Shown: positions 43,953 through 53,609, numbered from the stretch's first letter. The stretch is 64,000 nt of DNA from Paraburkholderia flagellata (GCF_021390645.1 NZ_JAJEJT010000004.1:1054001-1118000); one strand, 5' to 3'. Notes: generated by a model from the letters alone, not told the origin. Numbers and translations are program-made.

Positions 43953-45626
43953 ATGACCAACGACGCTTCAGGCAACCTCGACGACCTTTCGTCAGGCGGC
44001 AGCCGCTACCATCAGGTCTATCCCAGGCTGACCGAAACGGAGCTGGCGATACTGGAGCGATACGGCGAGCGGCGCAAGCTGAAAGCCAACGACATCCTCT
44101 ATTCCGAAGGCGACCGGCACACGGGCATGTTCGCCATTCTTTCCGGAACGATCGAGGCGACGAGAGCTTCCGTGCAGGGCCCTCGACTCCTTGGCACACA
44201 CGGTCCCGGCAGTTTCACCGGCGAGGTTGGCACGCTCGCCGGCCGCGCTGCGGTGGCCACGACACGCGCCGTGTCCGATTGCGAGGTCATCGTCATCGAT
44301 GAGGAATCCTTGCATGTTCTCGTGATTGCCGAAGCAGAATTAAGCGAAACGATCATGCGCGCCTATATCCTGCGCCGGGTCGCCTTCATCAAAGGTCAAC
44401 AGGTAGGCTTGATGGTGATTGGGAGTACGTCTTCGGCACCCACGCTGCACCTGCGCCACTTCCTGAGCCGCAACGGTCAACCCTCGGCCTACTTCGATAT
44501 TGTCGCGCATGCCGAGGCGAGAGAATTCCTGACGCGTTATGGTGCAACGGAAGCCGACATCCCGATTGTGGTCACGATGCAAGGCAAGGTGCTGATGCAA
44601 CCCAGCCACAGGGCCGTCGCAGATGCAATCGGCCTGAGTCCCGACCGGCTCGATGGAGAGCACTTCGACCTCGTCGTAGTGGGCGCGGGACCCGCAGGGC
44701 TCGCAGCCGCGGTGTACGCCTCATCGGAGGGTTTGAAGGTTGCGGTTCTGGATGCCAAGGCACCGGGAGGTCAGGCCGGCACCAGTTCGAAGATCGAAAA
44801 TTACTTTGGATTTCCAACGGGCATATCCGGGCAGGCGCTAGCCGGTCGCGGCCTGTCTCAATGCCGCAAGTTCGGCGCCGAGGTCGGCGTGCCCATCGAG
44901 GCACTGACGATCGACTGCACAGACACGCAATCGTTTCGGATTGGCCTCGATCATGACGAGCGTGTTTACGCTCGCGCAGTCGTCATTGCCACCGGCGCGC
45001 GCTATCGGAAGCCGGAGCTTCCCCGCCTTGAAGATTTTGAAGGTCGCGGCGTCTACTACAGTGCGACATTCATGGAGGGCGGGTTCTGCAACAACGAAGA
45101 ATTGATCGTCGTGGGCGGCGGAAATTCGGCGGGACAAGCTGCGGTGTACCTCGCGACGTTCGCGCGTCATGTCCACGTCGTTGTTCGCGGCGAAGGGCTC
45201 AGCGCAAGCATGTCGGCGTATCTGATCAGACGGATCAATGCGGCGGACAACATCACGGTTCACACGAGGACACAGATCGTCGAGTTATTGGGCGAGTCGA
45301 GATTAGAGGCAATAGGCTGGGACCGGCAGGGAAAGATCGAACACAAGCCCATTCGGCACGTCTTCCTTTTTCTTGGCGCTCAGCCCAATACGCGGTGGCT
45401 TGGCAATTGTGTTGCCCTGGACGCGAACGGCTTTGTGCTGACCGGCGCCGCTACCGGCGACACGTGGAAAGCCGATCGGCCGCCGCACGATCTCGAGACG
45501 AGCCGGCCGGGTATCTTTGCCGCCGGCGACGTGCGGAGCAACTCCGTCAAGAGAGTAGCGGCTGCCGTCGGAGAAGGAGCAGGCGCCATTCAGGCCATTC
45601 ACCAATATCTTGCAAGCTTCGGGTGA
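43953..45626 (+). CDS. cNMP-binding domain fused to a TrxB-like flavoprotein
   Basis: A 557-residue fusion. ATG 43953 has GGAG six bases upstream. Residues about 15-140 form a cyclic-nucleotide-binding fold (TGMFAILSGTIEATR, GPGSFTGEVGTLAG). Residues about 150-225 look like a thioredoxin or glutaredoxin fold without its CxxC (SSAPTLHLRHFL, DIPIVVTMQG). The rest is a TrxB-like FAD/NAD oxidoreductase, with GAGPAGLAAAVYAS and VVGGGNSAGQAAVYLA. The usual redox CxxC before the NAD motif is missing (MEGGFCNNEE). It cannot act as a standard thioredoxin reductase and may be a regulated NAD(P)H oxidoreductase. Confidence 0.88.
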   Translation: MTNDASGNLDDLSSGGSRYHQVYPRLTETELAILERYGERRKLKANDILYSEGDRHTGMFAILSGTIEATRASVQGPRLLGTHGPGSFTGEVGTLAGRAAVATTRAVSDCEVIVIDEESLHVLVIAEAELSETIMRAYILRRVAFIKGQQVGLMVIGSTSSAPTLHLRHFLSRNGQPSAYFDIVAHAEAREFLTRYGATEADIPIVVTMQGKVLMQPSHRAVADAIGLSPDRLDGEHFDLVVVGAGPAGLAAAVYASSEGLKVAVLDAKAPGGQAGTSSKIENYFGFPTGISGQALAGRGLSQCRKFGAEVGVPIEALTIDCTDTQSFRIGLDHDERVYARAVVIATGARYRKPELPRLEDFEGRGVYYSATFMEGGFCNNEELIVVGGGNSAGQAAVYLATFARHVHVVVRGEGLSASMSAYLIRRINAADNITVHTRTQIVELLGESRLEAIGWDRQGKIEHKPIRHVFLFLGAQPNTRWLGNCVALDANGFVLTGAATGDTWKADRPPHDLETSRPGIFAAGDVRSNSVKRVAAAVGEGAGAIQAIHQYLASFG

Positions 45627-45913
45627 CGCGTGTCGAGCGTTGCACGATTCGTGCGCGATGGATCGAGTTGAGTGTCTCCCCTCTATCGAATCGGGAGGCC
45701 GTCGACAGACAACTCCACGCCGTTCACGAAGCTCGAATCGACTGAAGCAAGAAACAGCGCGACTGTCGCAATTTTGCAGACCAGGTCATAAGCGCGTTAC
45801 CGACCGTTACAGATGAGCGCGGACGGTTTCATTTGCCGATGGGTCGAGAGACTATCCTTCAAATGGCCGTCTCACAGTCGGTGCGAATTGGCAAACCGAC
45901 GCGGAGTCACATC

Positions 45914-46198
45914 ATGAAGCACGCAATTCCGCTGCTGGCGATCGCTGCGGCGCTCTGCACACCCGTGCCCGCTCTGGCTCAAGCTAACGTGGGTGGCTAT
46001 TACACACCGATTCCGCCGCCACCACCGCCGGTGTCCTATCAATCCCGCTTCGCACCACCGGGTGCCTATGGGGCGCCGGGTACCTACGTCTACCAGACCA
46101 GTCCACCGCCAGACGTATATCGGGGACCGCCGGCCGGCGGCTATGGCAATGGGCAGGGTGGTGGTTGGCACAGGGGGTGGGAACACCACCACTGGTGA
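45914..46198 (+). CDS. Small secreted Pro/Gly/Tyr-rich protein
   Basis: A 94-residue exported protein. ATG 45914 has GGAG seven bases upstream, and a clear signal peptide ends at PALA-QANVGG. The mature chain is low-complexity: a polyproline run (IPPPPPPVSY), Gly/Tyr/Pro repeats and a His/Trp-rich end (HRGWEHHHW) that could bind metal. Such small proteins are common in Burkholderiaceae, and their role is unknown. It stands alone. Confidence 0.7.
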   Translation: MKHAIPLLAIAAALCTPVPALAQANVGGYYTPIPPPPPPVSYQSRFAPPGAYGAPGTYVYQTSPPPDVYRGPPAGGYGNGQGGGWHRGWEHHHW

Positions 46199-46879
46199 TG
46201 GGCGACGGTTTGCGTTGAGGACTGCGCGCTGCGTGGCTGCGCTTGGCTCCGCTTGGCGTCGAGTCGCGTCCAGCAACCAATGACATCACTCGCACACAGT
46301 CCGAGCAGCGACTGCTGTTCACGCGTGCAAATGACTCCTCGTCGCACCTGCAGAACAGCTTGTCGACACACCGATCTCCGCGCCGTCGCCACACTGGAAA
46401 GCATGTACTTCTCCGGGTGCGCTTGATACATCAAACCCCTTCAGTACGCTCGTAGGGCTTAAGCTCATCGAGCGGGCCGACAACCCATGCGTCTGTTCGG
46501 CCATTTCACATCTCCAGTCGCGATTCAGGGGTGACTCACGGCCGCAAACCCGTGAGGCCGAGCACTGCGTTCGCATTGCTGGGTGGATCGTCCACCGCAC
46601 ATTCAGTCGGAGATCTGGGTCCGTGCCTTGCTCGTCAGGTGACGAGATCCGGTCGCGCATCAGGAAGGAAAAACGGATAATGCATCTCTGTTTCCAGCGC
46701 AATTGTGCAGCGCATCAAAATATAATGCCGGTGATGTGGAAGCTTCCGGCCTGCCATATTGGGTTCGTCGCCATATTTTCTTCGTGCGGCCTGTACGGGT
46801 TGTCGACAGGATGGCAGCGCAGACGACGCGCGGACACGGCGGTTTCGTTCAACTGCAACTGAACCTGAATAAATTCACG
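46199..46879. other. Intergenic region, no supported gene
   Basis: 681 bases between the small secreted protein and the next lysR. Short frames exist on both strands, none with a family likeness. It includes the promoter region of the LysR gene. Confidence 0.45.
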
Positions 46880-47764
46880 ATGCGTATTCCACCGCTTAAG
46901 TCCATCATCGCGTTCGAAAGCGTCGCCAGAACCAAAAGCGTCAACCGTGCGGCGGAAGAACTGGGCCTGACGGCTTCGGCCGTGAGCCATCAGCTCAGCA
47001 ATCTCGAGTCGATCATCGGCCAGCCGTTGTTTCAACGATCAGGGCGCGGCCTTGTGTTGACGCCAGCTGGCGAGCGCTACCTTTCCGACGTGACCGGTTC
47101 ACTCGCCGATCTGAGCCGCGCGACGGAGCGCGCGTCGAGCCGTACAGAGGTCGACATCTTGCGGGTCCATTCGAGCCCGAGCTTTGGACTCATGTGGCTG
47201 CTTCCGAGGCTCACTTCGTTTCAGGAAGCAAACGGCGATCTTCAACTCAATCTCGCTTGTTCCTATGAAAACGTCTCGTTTTCAAACGGCTATTACGATA
47301 TCGACATCCGGCATGGTTACGGCAACTGGGACAATCTGGAAGTGAAGACAGTGCGTGGCGAGTTCATTGCGCCGCTGGCTTCCCCCGCCTATCTGGAGCG
47401 ACATCCCGTCACGACACCGGAAGATCTGCTGGCGCATCGTCTGATCTATTCGGAGACGCCGCTCGTCCAGTGGAAACAGTGGTTTGGCCGAACGGGCGTA
47501 TCCGCCGGGCAGAAGACGTTCGACTTTGCGTTCGACCGCTCGTACATGTCGATCGAAACAGCGGCGCTCGGCCTGGGCATCGCGCTTGAAAGCCTCACGC
47601 TGGCTTCGGTGAAAATCCGGGATGGTTTGCTGGCGCCTGTTTTCGACGAGACTTATTCCGTTGAAGTCGGCGCGCATCATCTGGTTTACCCGATGCAAAA
47701 CGCCGAATTGCCTCGTGTGCAACGGTTCCTCGCGTGGATCGAGCGGGAGGCGGCGTCCACCTGA
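46880..47764 (+). CDS. LysR-family regulator (GcvA-like)
   Basis: A 294-residue LysR protein. ATG 46880 (MRIPPLKSIIAFESVART) is the GcvA-type start; the longer frame upstream has no support. The HTH reads VNRAAEELGLTASAVSHQLSNLE. The effector domain is of normal length, with SFGLMWLLPRLTSFQ and YDIDIRHGYGNW. It precedes the SDR/MFS/transketolase genes on the same strand, 93 bp away. It is the probable activator or repressor of that operon, although the second LysR at 51962 is also a candidate. Confidence 0.86.
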   Translation: MRIPPLKSIIAFESVARTKSVNRAAEELGLTASAVSHQLSNLESIIGQPLFQRSGRGLVLTPAGERYLSDVTGSLADLSRATERASSRTEVDILRVHSSPSFGLMWLLPRLTSFQEANGDLQLNLACSYENVSFSNGYYDIDIRHGYGNWDNLEVKTVRGEFIAPLASPAYLERHPVTTPEDLLAHRLIYSETPLVQWKQWFGRTGVSAGQKTFDFAFDRSYMSIETAALGLGIALESLTLASVKIRDGLLAPVFDETYSVEVGAHHLVYPMQNAELPRVQRFLAWIEREAAST

Positions 47765-47857
47765 ATTTTTCTCAGCCATTGTTGAACGTTTCTGCGTTGA
47801 TGCCGTTGCCCTGTCCGCCGACACTACAGGCACCAATCAACACTCAGGAGACAAGCA

Positions 47858-48607
47858 ATGCTGCTCGAGAACAAGGTTATCGTGGTGACGGGCGCGGCAT
47901 CGCCCCGTGGTATCGGCAAGGCGACCGCAAAGGCGCTGGCCGCACAGGGCGCGCGCGTCGTGATCCTCGACCTGCGCAAGGCAGACGCGCAAGCTGCCGC
48001 CGCCGATCTCGGCCCTGACCATCTCGGCCTCGCCTGCGATGTCACCGACAAGGACGCTTGTGTAGCCGCTGCGCGTGCGACGCTCGAACGCTACGGCCGC
48101 ATCGATGGCCTCATCAATAATGCAGGTATCACGCAGCCGGTTCGCACGCTCGAAATCGGCGGCAAGGATTTCGACGCGATCATCGACGTCAATCTGCGTG
48201 GCACCCTCTATATGTCGCAGGCGGTGATTCCCGCAATGAAGGAGCAAAACGGCGGCAGCATCGTCTGCATGTCGTCCGTTTCCGCGCAACGCGGCGGCGG
48301 CATCTTCGGCGGACCGCACTACAGCGCCGCCAAAGCGGGCGTGCTCGGGCTCGCCAAAGCCATGGCGCGCGAGTTTGGCGCGGATCGCATCCGTATCAAT
48401 TCCATCACGCCAGGTCTTATCCAGACGGACATCACGGGCGACAAACTGACGCCCGACATGCGCGCAGAAATCATCAAGGGCATCCCCCTCGGGCGGCTCG
48501 GCGATGCAGTTGATGTCGCGAACGCCTGCCTCTTTCTGGTCAGTGACCTCTCGACCTACCTGACGGGCATCACACTCGACGTGAACGGCGGCATGCTGAT
48601 TCACTGA
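47858..48607 (+). CDS. SDR-family oxidoreductase
   Basis: A 249-residue classical SDR. The cofactor loop is TGAASPRGIG, then NNAG, the catalytic Ser in MSSVSAQ and the Tyr/Lys pair in HYSAAKAG. AGGAGA precedes the ATG. It probably oxidises a polyol or sugar (or reduces the matching ketose), since it lies directly before an MFS importer and a transketolase pair. The sugar is not identified. Confidence 0.9.
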   Translation: MLLENKVIVVTGAASPRGIGKATAKALAAQGARVVILDLRKADAQAAAADLGPDHLGLACDVTDKDACVAAARATLERYGRIDGLINNAGITQPVRTLEIGGKDFDAIIDVNLRGTLYMSQAVIPAMKEQNGGSIVCMSSVSAQRGGGIFGGPHYSAAKAGVLGLAKAMAREFGADRIRINSITPGLIQTDITGDKLTPDMRAEIIKGIPLGRLGDAVDVANACLFLVSDLSTYLTGITLDVNGGMLIH

Positions 48608-48678
48608 CGACAACGCCGCGCTTGCGCAGCATTCCTAAGCACCTGGGACAAACCGGGGCCGTGGCAGGAGACAGACAC

Positions 48679-50007
48679 ATGAAATCCAGATACACCGCAC
48701 CGCCCGTTGCGGGCGATGCGATCCCGCGCGGCGACTCGCCGACATTCGAGGCCAAAACCTACGCAAAGGTCAGCCGCCGTTTGATTCCCTTTCTGATGCT
48801 GTGCTATCTGGGCGCATATCTCGATCGCGTCAACGTGGGCTTTGCGAAACTGCAGATGCTGAGCGATTTGCGCTTCAGCGAGACCGTCTACGGTGTAGGC
48901 GCGGGCATCTTCTTTCTCGGCTACTTTCTGTTCGAAGTACCAAGCAACCTCATTCTTCACAGGGTCGGTGCGCGCAAGTGGCTTGCGCGGATCATGCTCA
49001 CGTGGGCGGTTATATCCGCGAGCTTCGTGTTCGTCAAATCGCCAACTGCCTTCTACATGCTGCGCTTTTTGCTCGGCGTGGCCGAAGCGGGATTTGCTCC
49101 GGGCGTGATCTTGTACCTGACCTATTGGTTTCCCTCCGCGCGCCGTGCGAAAGCATTGTCGCTGTTCTTCATGGCGATTCCGCTGGCAGGCATCATCGGC
49201 GGCCCGCTGTCGGGTTCGATCATGCATTCGCTCCAGGGCGCAATGTCGATGGCGGGATGGAAGTGGCTGTTCCTGCTCGAAGCCGTGCCATCGCTGGTGC
49301 TCGGCATCGCAATCCTGCTGTACCTCGATGACAGCATCGCGAAGGCAAAGTGGCTCACCGACTCCGAAAAGGCACTGCTCGCCCGCAATGTCGCCGGAGA
49401 CAATGCGCACAAGACGGCTCACCTCTCGATCAGGGCGTTCATCGGCGACCGCCGCCTGTGGCTGATGGCTGCGATCTACTTCTGCGTCGTGCTCGGCCAG
49501 TACGGTCTGACTTTCTGGCTGCCCACCATCGTGCGCAAAGCGGGTGTATCGGACCCACTGTGGGTCGGCATTTTCACCGCGATTCCCTACCTGTGCGCGC
49601 TCATCGCGCTGCCGCTGATCGGCATGAGCGCAGACCGCCGACGCGAACGCCGCTTCCACCTCGCGATTCCGATGCTGATTGCAGCAGCGGGTTTCGCAGC
49701 CTTGCCTGCGCTGGGCAGCGTCGCGGCATCGATTATCTGCCTGAGTGTTGCTGCCGCCGGCATCCTCGCATCGTCTTCGCAATTCTGGTCGTTGCCGACT
49801 TCACTGCTTGGCGGAGTATCGGCCGCTGCGGGCATCGCCGCCGTGAACTGTTTCGCCAATCTGGCGGGATTCTTCTCACCGGCCATCGTCGGCTGGCTCA
49901 ATGATCTGACCGGCAAATCGACCGCGGGTCTCATCTTTATCTCCGTGGCGGTGACGCTGGGTGCCGCGCTCGTGTTCCTCGTCCCGGCCAGGTCCGTCAA
50001 CCGCTGA
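48679..50007 (+). CDS. MFS transporter, ACS (anion:cation symporter) type
   Basis: A 442-residue transporter with about 12 membrane helices. ATG 48679 has AGGAG eight bases upstream. The start of helix 1 (YLDRVNVGFAKLQM) and the DUF-free length match the ACS family of organic-acid importers (phthalate, glucarate, tartrate). It likely imports the substrate of the SDR/transketolase operon. Paired with a transketolase, a sugar acid or branched sugar is possible, which is inference. Confidence 0.9.
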   Translation: MKSRYTAPPVAGDAIPRGDSPTFEAKTYAKVSRRLIPFLMLCYLGAYLDRVNVGFAKLQMLSDLRFSETVYGVGAGIFFLGYFLFEVPSNLILHRVGARKWLARIMLTWAVISASFVFVKSPTAFYMLRFLLGVAEAGFAPGVILYLTYWFPSARRAKALSLFFMAIPLAGIIGGPLSGSIMHSLQGAMSMAGWKWLFLLEAVPSLVLGIAILLYLDDSIAKAKWLTDSEKALLARNVAGDNAHKTAHLSIRAFIGDRRLWLMAAIYFCVVLGQYGLTFWLPTIVRKAGVSDPLWVGIFTAIPYLCALIALPLIGMSADRRRERRFHLAIPMLIAAAGFAALPALGSVAASIICLSVAAAGILASSSQFWSLPTSLLGGVSAAAGIAAVNCFANLAGFFSPAIVGWLNDLTGKSTAGLIFISVAVTLGAALVFLVPARSVNR

Positions 50008-50043
50008 CGCATCACGATTCCTTCGATATCAAAGGAGCAATAC

Positions 50044-50898
50044 ATGGACACCGAAATCATTACCGAGGACGTCTCGCTCGCTGAGCGCGCGTACCGGATC
50101 AGGAGAAACGCGCTGCTGATGGGCGAAGTACAAGGCCAGGGCTATATCGGCCAGGCGCTCGACATCGCAGATGTACTGGCCGTGGCGTACTTCGACGCCA
50201 TGCGCTACCGCGCGCAGGACCCCGAATGGGAAGATCGCGACCGCTTCCTGTTGTCCAATGGTCACTACGCGATTGCGCTGTACGCCGCGCTCTTCGAAGC
50301 CGGCATCCTGCCAGCAGAAGAACTCGAAACCTATGGCAGCGATGACAGCCGACTGCCCATGTCCGGCATGGTGAGCTATACGCCGGGAATGGAAATGTCG
50401 GGGGGCTCGCTTGGCCACGGCCTGACGATTGCCGTGGGCCGCTGCCTCGGGCTCAAGCGCAAAGGGTCGAACGCGTTCGTCTACACCCTCTTCTCCGATG
50501 GCGAACTCGACGAAGGCGCGATCTGGGAAGGCCTGATGTCCGCCGCGCACTGGAAGCTCGACAACCTGATCGCGATGGTCGATGTGAACAATCAGCAGGC
50601 CGACGGCCCCTCGACGCAAATCATGGCGTTCGAGCCTCTCGTCGAGAAACTCGAGGCATTCGGCTGGCACACGCAGCGCGTGAACGGCAACGACATTGAA
50701 GCCGTGAAGCTGGCTTTCGATAACGCGCGCAATCACGACAAGCCGCAACCGCGCATCATCGTGTGCGACACGAAGATGGGCTGCGGCGTACCGTTCCTCG
50801 AACAACGCGAAAAGAACCACTTTATCCGCGTCGACGCGCACGAGTGGCAACTCGCGCTCGAAGCACTCGAAGCACTCGAAGCAGGGAGAAAAGCATGA
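50044..50898 (+). CDS. Transketolase-like protein, N-terminal (TPP-binding) subunit
   Basis: A 284-residue subunit matching the N-terminal half of transketolase. The thiamine-diphosphate motif is visible from SDGELDEGAIWEG to MVDVNNQQADG, and GSLGHGLTIAVG is conserved. Catalysis needs the partner encoded next, whose ATG overlaps this stop codon by four bases. The C-terminus contains three in-frame copies of a 9-bp unit (ALEALEALEA). Split transketolases occur in several sugar pathways, such as apulose phosphate or sulfosugar breakdown; neither set of partner genes is present here. Confidence 0.93.
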   Translation: MDTEIITEDVSLAERAYRIRRNALLMGEVQGQGYIGQALDIADVLAVAYFDAMRYRAQDPEWEDRDRFLLSNGHYAIALYAALFEAGILPAEELETYGSDDSRLPMSGMVSYTPGMEMSGGSLGHGLTIAVGRCLGLKRKGSNAFVYTLFSDGELDEGAIWEGLMSAAHWKLDNLIAMVDVNNQQADGPSTQIMAFEPLVEKLEAFGWHTQRVNGNDIEAVKLAFDNARNHDKPQPRIIVCDTKMGCGVPFLEQREKNHFIRVDAHEWQLALEALEALEAGRKA

Positions 50899-51893
50899 GC
50901 ACCGTTGAGAAAAAGCCGCGCCTGAAAACATCGGCGATGATCGCGTCGATTGCGGGAGAAGGCCAGACGACCCGTTCCGCGCCGTTCGGCCACGCACTTG
51001 CCGAACTCGCACGCACGAAGACCGACGTGATCGGCATGACGGCAGACCTCGGCAAATACACCGACCTGCATATCTTCGCGAAAGCATTCCCTGAGCGCTA
51101 TTACCAGATGGGCATGGCCGAACAGTTGCTGATGGGTGCCGCGGCAGGCTTCGCGCATGAAGGCGCACAGCCGTTCGTGACAACCTATGCGGTGTTCGCC
51201 ACGCGCCGCGCCTATGACTTTATCCATCAGGCAATCGCTGAGGACAACCTCGACGTGAAGATTGTGGCAGCACTGCCTGGTCTCACGACAGGCTATGGCC
51301 CGAGTCACCAGGCAGCTGAAGATCTCGCGCTGATGCGCGCGATGCCGAACATGACAGTGATCGATCCGTGCGACGCGCTCGATATCGAGCAGATGGTGCC
51401 GGCCATCGCCGCGCACAAAGGCCCCGTCTACGCGCGCCTGTTGCGCGGCAACGTGCCCGCCGTCCTCGACGAATACGACTACAAGTTCGAACTCGGCAAG
51501 GCGAAGCTGCTGCGCGACGGCAACGACGTGCTACTGATCTCATCCGGGATCATGACGATGCGCTCGCTCGAAGTCGCGAAGGCGCTGGAAGCGGACAACA
51601 TCGGCGTCGCCGTGCTGCACGTGCCGACCATCAAGCCGCTCGATACCGCCACGATCCTGCGCGAAGCGAAGCGTACGGGCCGCATGGTGATCGTCGCAGA
51701 AAATCATACGGTGATCGGCGGACTCGGCGAAGCCGTGGCCCGCGCGCTGCTCTGCGCGGGCGTGACGCCGCCGTTCCGGCAAATCGCGCTGCCTGACGAG
51801 TTTCTCGATGCGGGCGCCCTGCCAACGCTGCACGACCGCTACGGCATTTCGACTGGGTCGATGGCCGCGTCTATCAAAACGTGGCTCGCGTGA
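50895..51893 (+). CDS. Transketolase-like protein, C-terminal subunit
   Basis: A 332-residue subunit with the pyrimidine-binding and C-terminal domains. ATG 50895 lies within ATGA shared with the previous stop, and GGGAGAA precedes it, so translation is coupled. Conserved segments include MTADLGKYTD, the Glu region FPERYYQMGMAEQ and VIAENHTVIGGLGEAV. With the N-terminal partner it forms the active enzyme that moves two-carbon units between sugars. It ends the operon; a hairpin follows at 51908. Confidence 0.93.
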   Translation: MSTVEKKPRLKTSAMIASIAGEGQTTRSAPFGHALAELARTKTDVIGMTADLGKYTDLHIFAKAFPERYYQMGMAEQLLMGAAAGFAHEGAQPFVTTYAVFATRRAYDFIHQAIAEDNLDVKIVAALPGLTTGYGPSHQAAEDLALMRAMPNMTVIDPCDALDIEQMVPAIAAHKGPVYARLLRGNVPAVLDEYDYKFELGKAKLLRDGNDVLLISSGIMTMRSLEVAKALEADNIGVAVLHVPTIKPLDTATILREAKRTGRMVIVAENHTVIGGLGEAVARALLCAGVTPPFRQIALPDEFLDAGALPTLHDRYGISTGSMAASIKTWLA

Positions 51894-51907
51894 AAGTGTG
51901 TCACGAC

Positions 51908-51936
51908 CGATCAGGAACGCTGATCGCTTTCTGCTT
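51908..51936 (+). terminator. Candidate intrinsic terminator after the transketolase operon
   Basis: Perfect seven-base arms CGATCAG and CTGATCG with a GAACG loop, followed by CTTTCTGCTT. The T-tract is interrupted, so strength is uncertain. It lies 15 bp after the stop. Confidence 0.5.
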
Positions 51937-51961
51937 ACATTTAGCCCGGCGGTGGTGCCAC

Positions 51962-52888
51962 TCAACTCGTTCGGACCACCTGCCCGATCAACTCGATGAG
52001 CCAGCCAAGGCCAGCGTCGCCTTGTTGAGCGGTATTCCACAAAGCGCTGACCTGATGAATAGGGGTGCTGAACGGCAGTGGGCTGACGTGCAGTCCCAGA
52101 CTGCGACTCCATGTGCCGGCGATGTAATCGGGGACCGTAGCCAGGACGGGGTTGTCGCGCGCAATGAAAGGTTGCGCGGCGAAGTGCGGGTTGGAGAACA
52201 CCACACGCCGTGGCTTGCCCTGTGCCTCCAGCCACTCGTCGATGAATCCTCGCGGCTCTCCGTTGAACGACGCGAGCAAATGCGGATACGCCAGAAACTC
52301 GCGCATGTTGAGTGCCTTGCCACGCGTTCGTATCAGCTCCGGGTTGTAGATGCAGACCATGCGCCAGTCCAACAGAGTGCGCTGTTGTTGCCACGGAGCA
52401 CGATGGTTGAATACGCCTAGCGCGACCTCGATTTCGTTGCGCTCAAGCATGCCGGAGACACGGTGGCAGTCCGTATCGAGAGTGATGAGCTTGACGCCCG
52501 GTGCCTCAGCGGCAAGCGCCTTCAACAAAGATGGAAATAGCGTTATCGAAATCGACTCAGAAACACCTACCCGGAACGTCCGCGTCGCGTGTAGCGGTTC
52601 AAACGGTTGTTGAGTTCGCATAGCCTGATGCAGGCCAAGAAGCAGCATTTCTATCTGCTGCGACAACTCCAGAGCACGCGGCGTCGGCTCCATGCCCACG
52701 CGGCTACGCACGAATAGTTCGTCACCGAAAGCTGCGCGCAGTCGCTTCAGCGCGCCGCTCACTGCGGGCTGACCAAGAAACAAACGTTCCGCAGCACGTG
52801 TGACGTGGCGTTCCTGCATGAGCGCACGGAAAACCAGCAGCAGATTGAGATCGAAGCGGCGAAGATCATGCTCGATGATGGAGGCCAT
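51962..52888 (-). CDS. LysR-family regulator (NodD/SyrM-like branch)
   Basis: A 308-residue LysR protein. ATG 52888 (MASIIEHDLRRFDLNLL) is the branch-typical start; about 64 upstream codons are rejected. The HTH reads HVTRAAERLFLGQPAVSGALKRLR, followed by DELFVRSRVGMEPTPRA. The effector domain is complete. It converges with the transketolase operon and is divergent from the VOC gene 307 bp away. Either could be its target. Confidence 0.87.
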   Translation of the reverse strand: MASIIEHDLRRFDLNLLLVFRALMQERHVTRAAERLFLGQPAVSGALKRLRAAFGDELFVRSRVGMEPTPRALELSQQIEMLLLGLHQAMRTQQPFEPLHATRTFRVGVSESISITLFPSLLKALAAEAPGVKLITLDTDCHRVSGMLERNEIEVALGVFNHRAPWQQQRTLLDWRMVCIYNPELIRTRGKALNMREFLAYPHLLASFNGEPRGFIDEWLEAQGKPRRVVFSNPHFAAQPFIARDNPVLATVPDYIAGTWSRSLGLHVSPLPFSTPIHQVSALWNTAQQGDAGLGWLIELIGQVVRTS

Positions 52889-53195
52889 TACGATAAACGA
52901 TTGGAGTGATAGTTGAGCTGGCATGCACGATAGCACCGTTGACCGCATCGACGGCGTGAATCTGCCAAAACTCAATGAGCGGCGTGAGCGCGGAACGTGA
53001 TACCTGGCCGCTCGTCCGGCGTTGCGTGTTAGACGTCGGGCGCCTGGCCGGGCCTGCTCCGAGTGCGGAAGTGTGGTCAATGTCCGGCTGCGCAGACAGT
53101 ACGATGACGCCTCATTGAGGCGCCGTACTTACTGCATTCACTCGTCAATCAAGTGCCGCGGCAATCTCGCGGCGGCATCCATCGAAAGGTAAATA
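52889..53195. other. Control region between lysR and the VOC gene
   Basis: 307 bases between divergent genes. It should carry both promoters, but no clear palindrome or T-N11-A site was picked out by eye. Confidence 0.35.
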
Positions 53196-53609
53196 ATGAG
53201 CAAGCAGATCTTCATCAACCTGCCCGTGACGGACCTGCAGCGATCAATCGCGTTCTATGAGGCTGTTGGCGCGGCCAGGAATCCCGCGTTCAGTGATGAT
53301 ACCGCCGCGTGCATGGTGTTTTCCGACACGATTTACGCCATGCTTCTCACACACGACAAGTGGCGCCAATTCACGAACAAGCGGATCATCGATGCGCACG
53401 TCGACGCGCAGGTGCTGCTGTGTCTTTCCGCGAGTGGCCGCGAAGAGGTGTCCAGCCTGGTCGACAAGGCGGCTGACGCCGGCGGTCAGGCGGACCCGAC
53501 GCCGGTGCAGGACCTCGGCTTCATGTATGGCCGCAGTTTCGAAGATCCGGACGGTCATATTTGGGAAGTGATGTGGATGGACATGAGCGCCGCCCCTCCG
53601 CACGGCTAA
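53196..53609 (+). CDS. VOC-family (glyoxalase-like) protein
   Basis: A 137-residue protein of the vicinal-oxygen-chelate fold. It starts IFINLPVTDLQRSIAFYEAVG and ends with SFEDPDGHIWEVMWMD, where the Glu is a likely metal ligand. The two beta-alpha-beta units are visible. Family members include glyoxalases, fosfomycin-type resistance proteins and dioxygenases; this subgroup (extradiol-type lactoylglutathione lyase-like) has no fixed substrate. It stands divergent from LysR. Confidence 0.87.
   Translation: MSKQIFINLPVTDLQRSIAFYEAVGAARNPAFSDDTAACMVFSDTIYAMLLTHDKWRQFTNKRIIDAHVDAQVLLCLSASGREEVSSLVDKAADAGGQADPTPVQDLGFMYGRSFEDPDGHIWEVMWMDMSAAPPHG

Noticed and set aside
42935..43975. 346-residue open frame on the minus strand
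   Set aside because: Antisense to the aldo-keto reductase, which has all catalytic residues.
48601..49782. 393-residue open frame on the minus strand
   Set aside because: Antisense to the MFS gene and of biased composition; no motif.
50858..50886. Three tandem 9-bp units at the end of the transketolase N-terminal gene
   Set aside because: The unit is a multiple of three and stays in frame (ALEALEALEA), so it is not a phase-variation switch.
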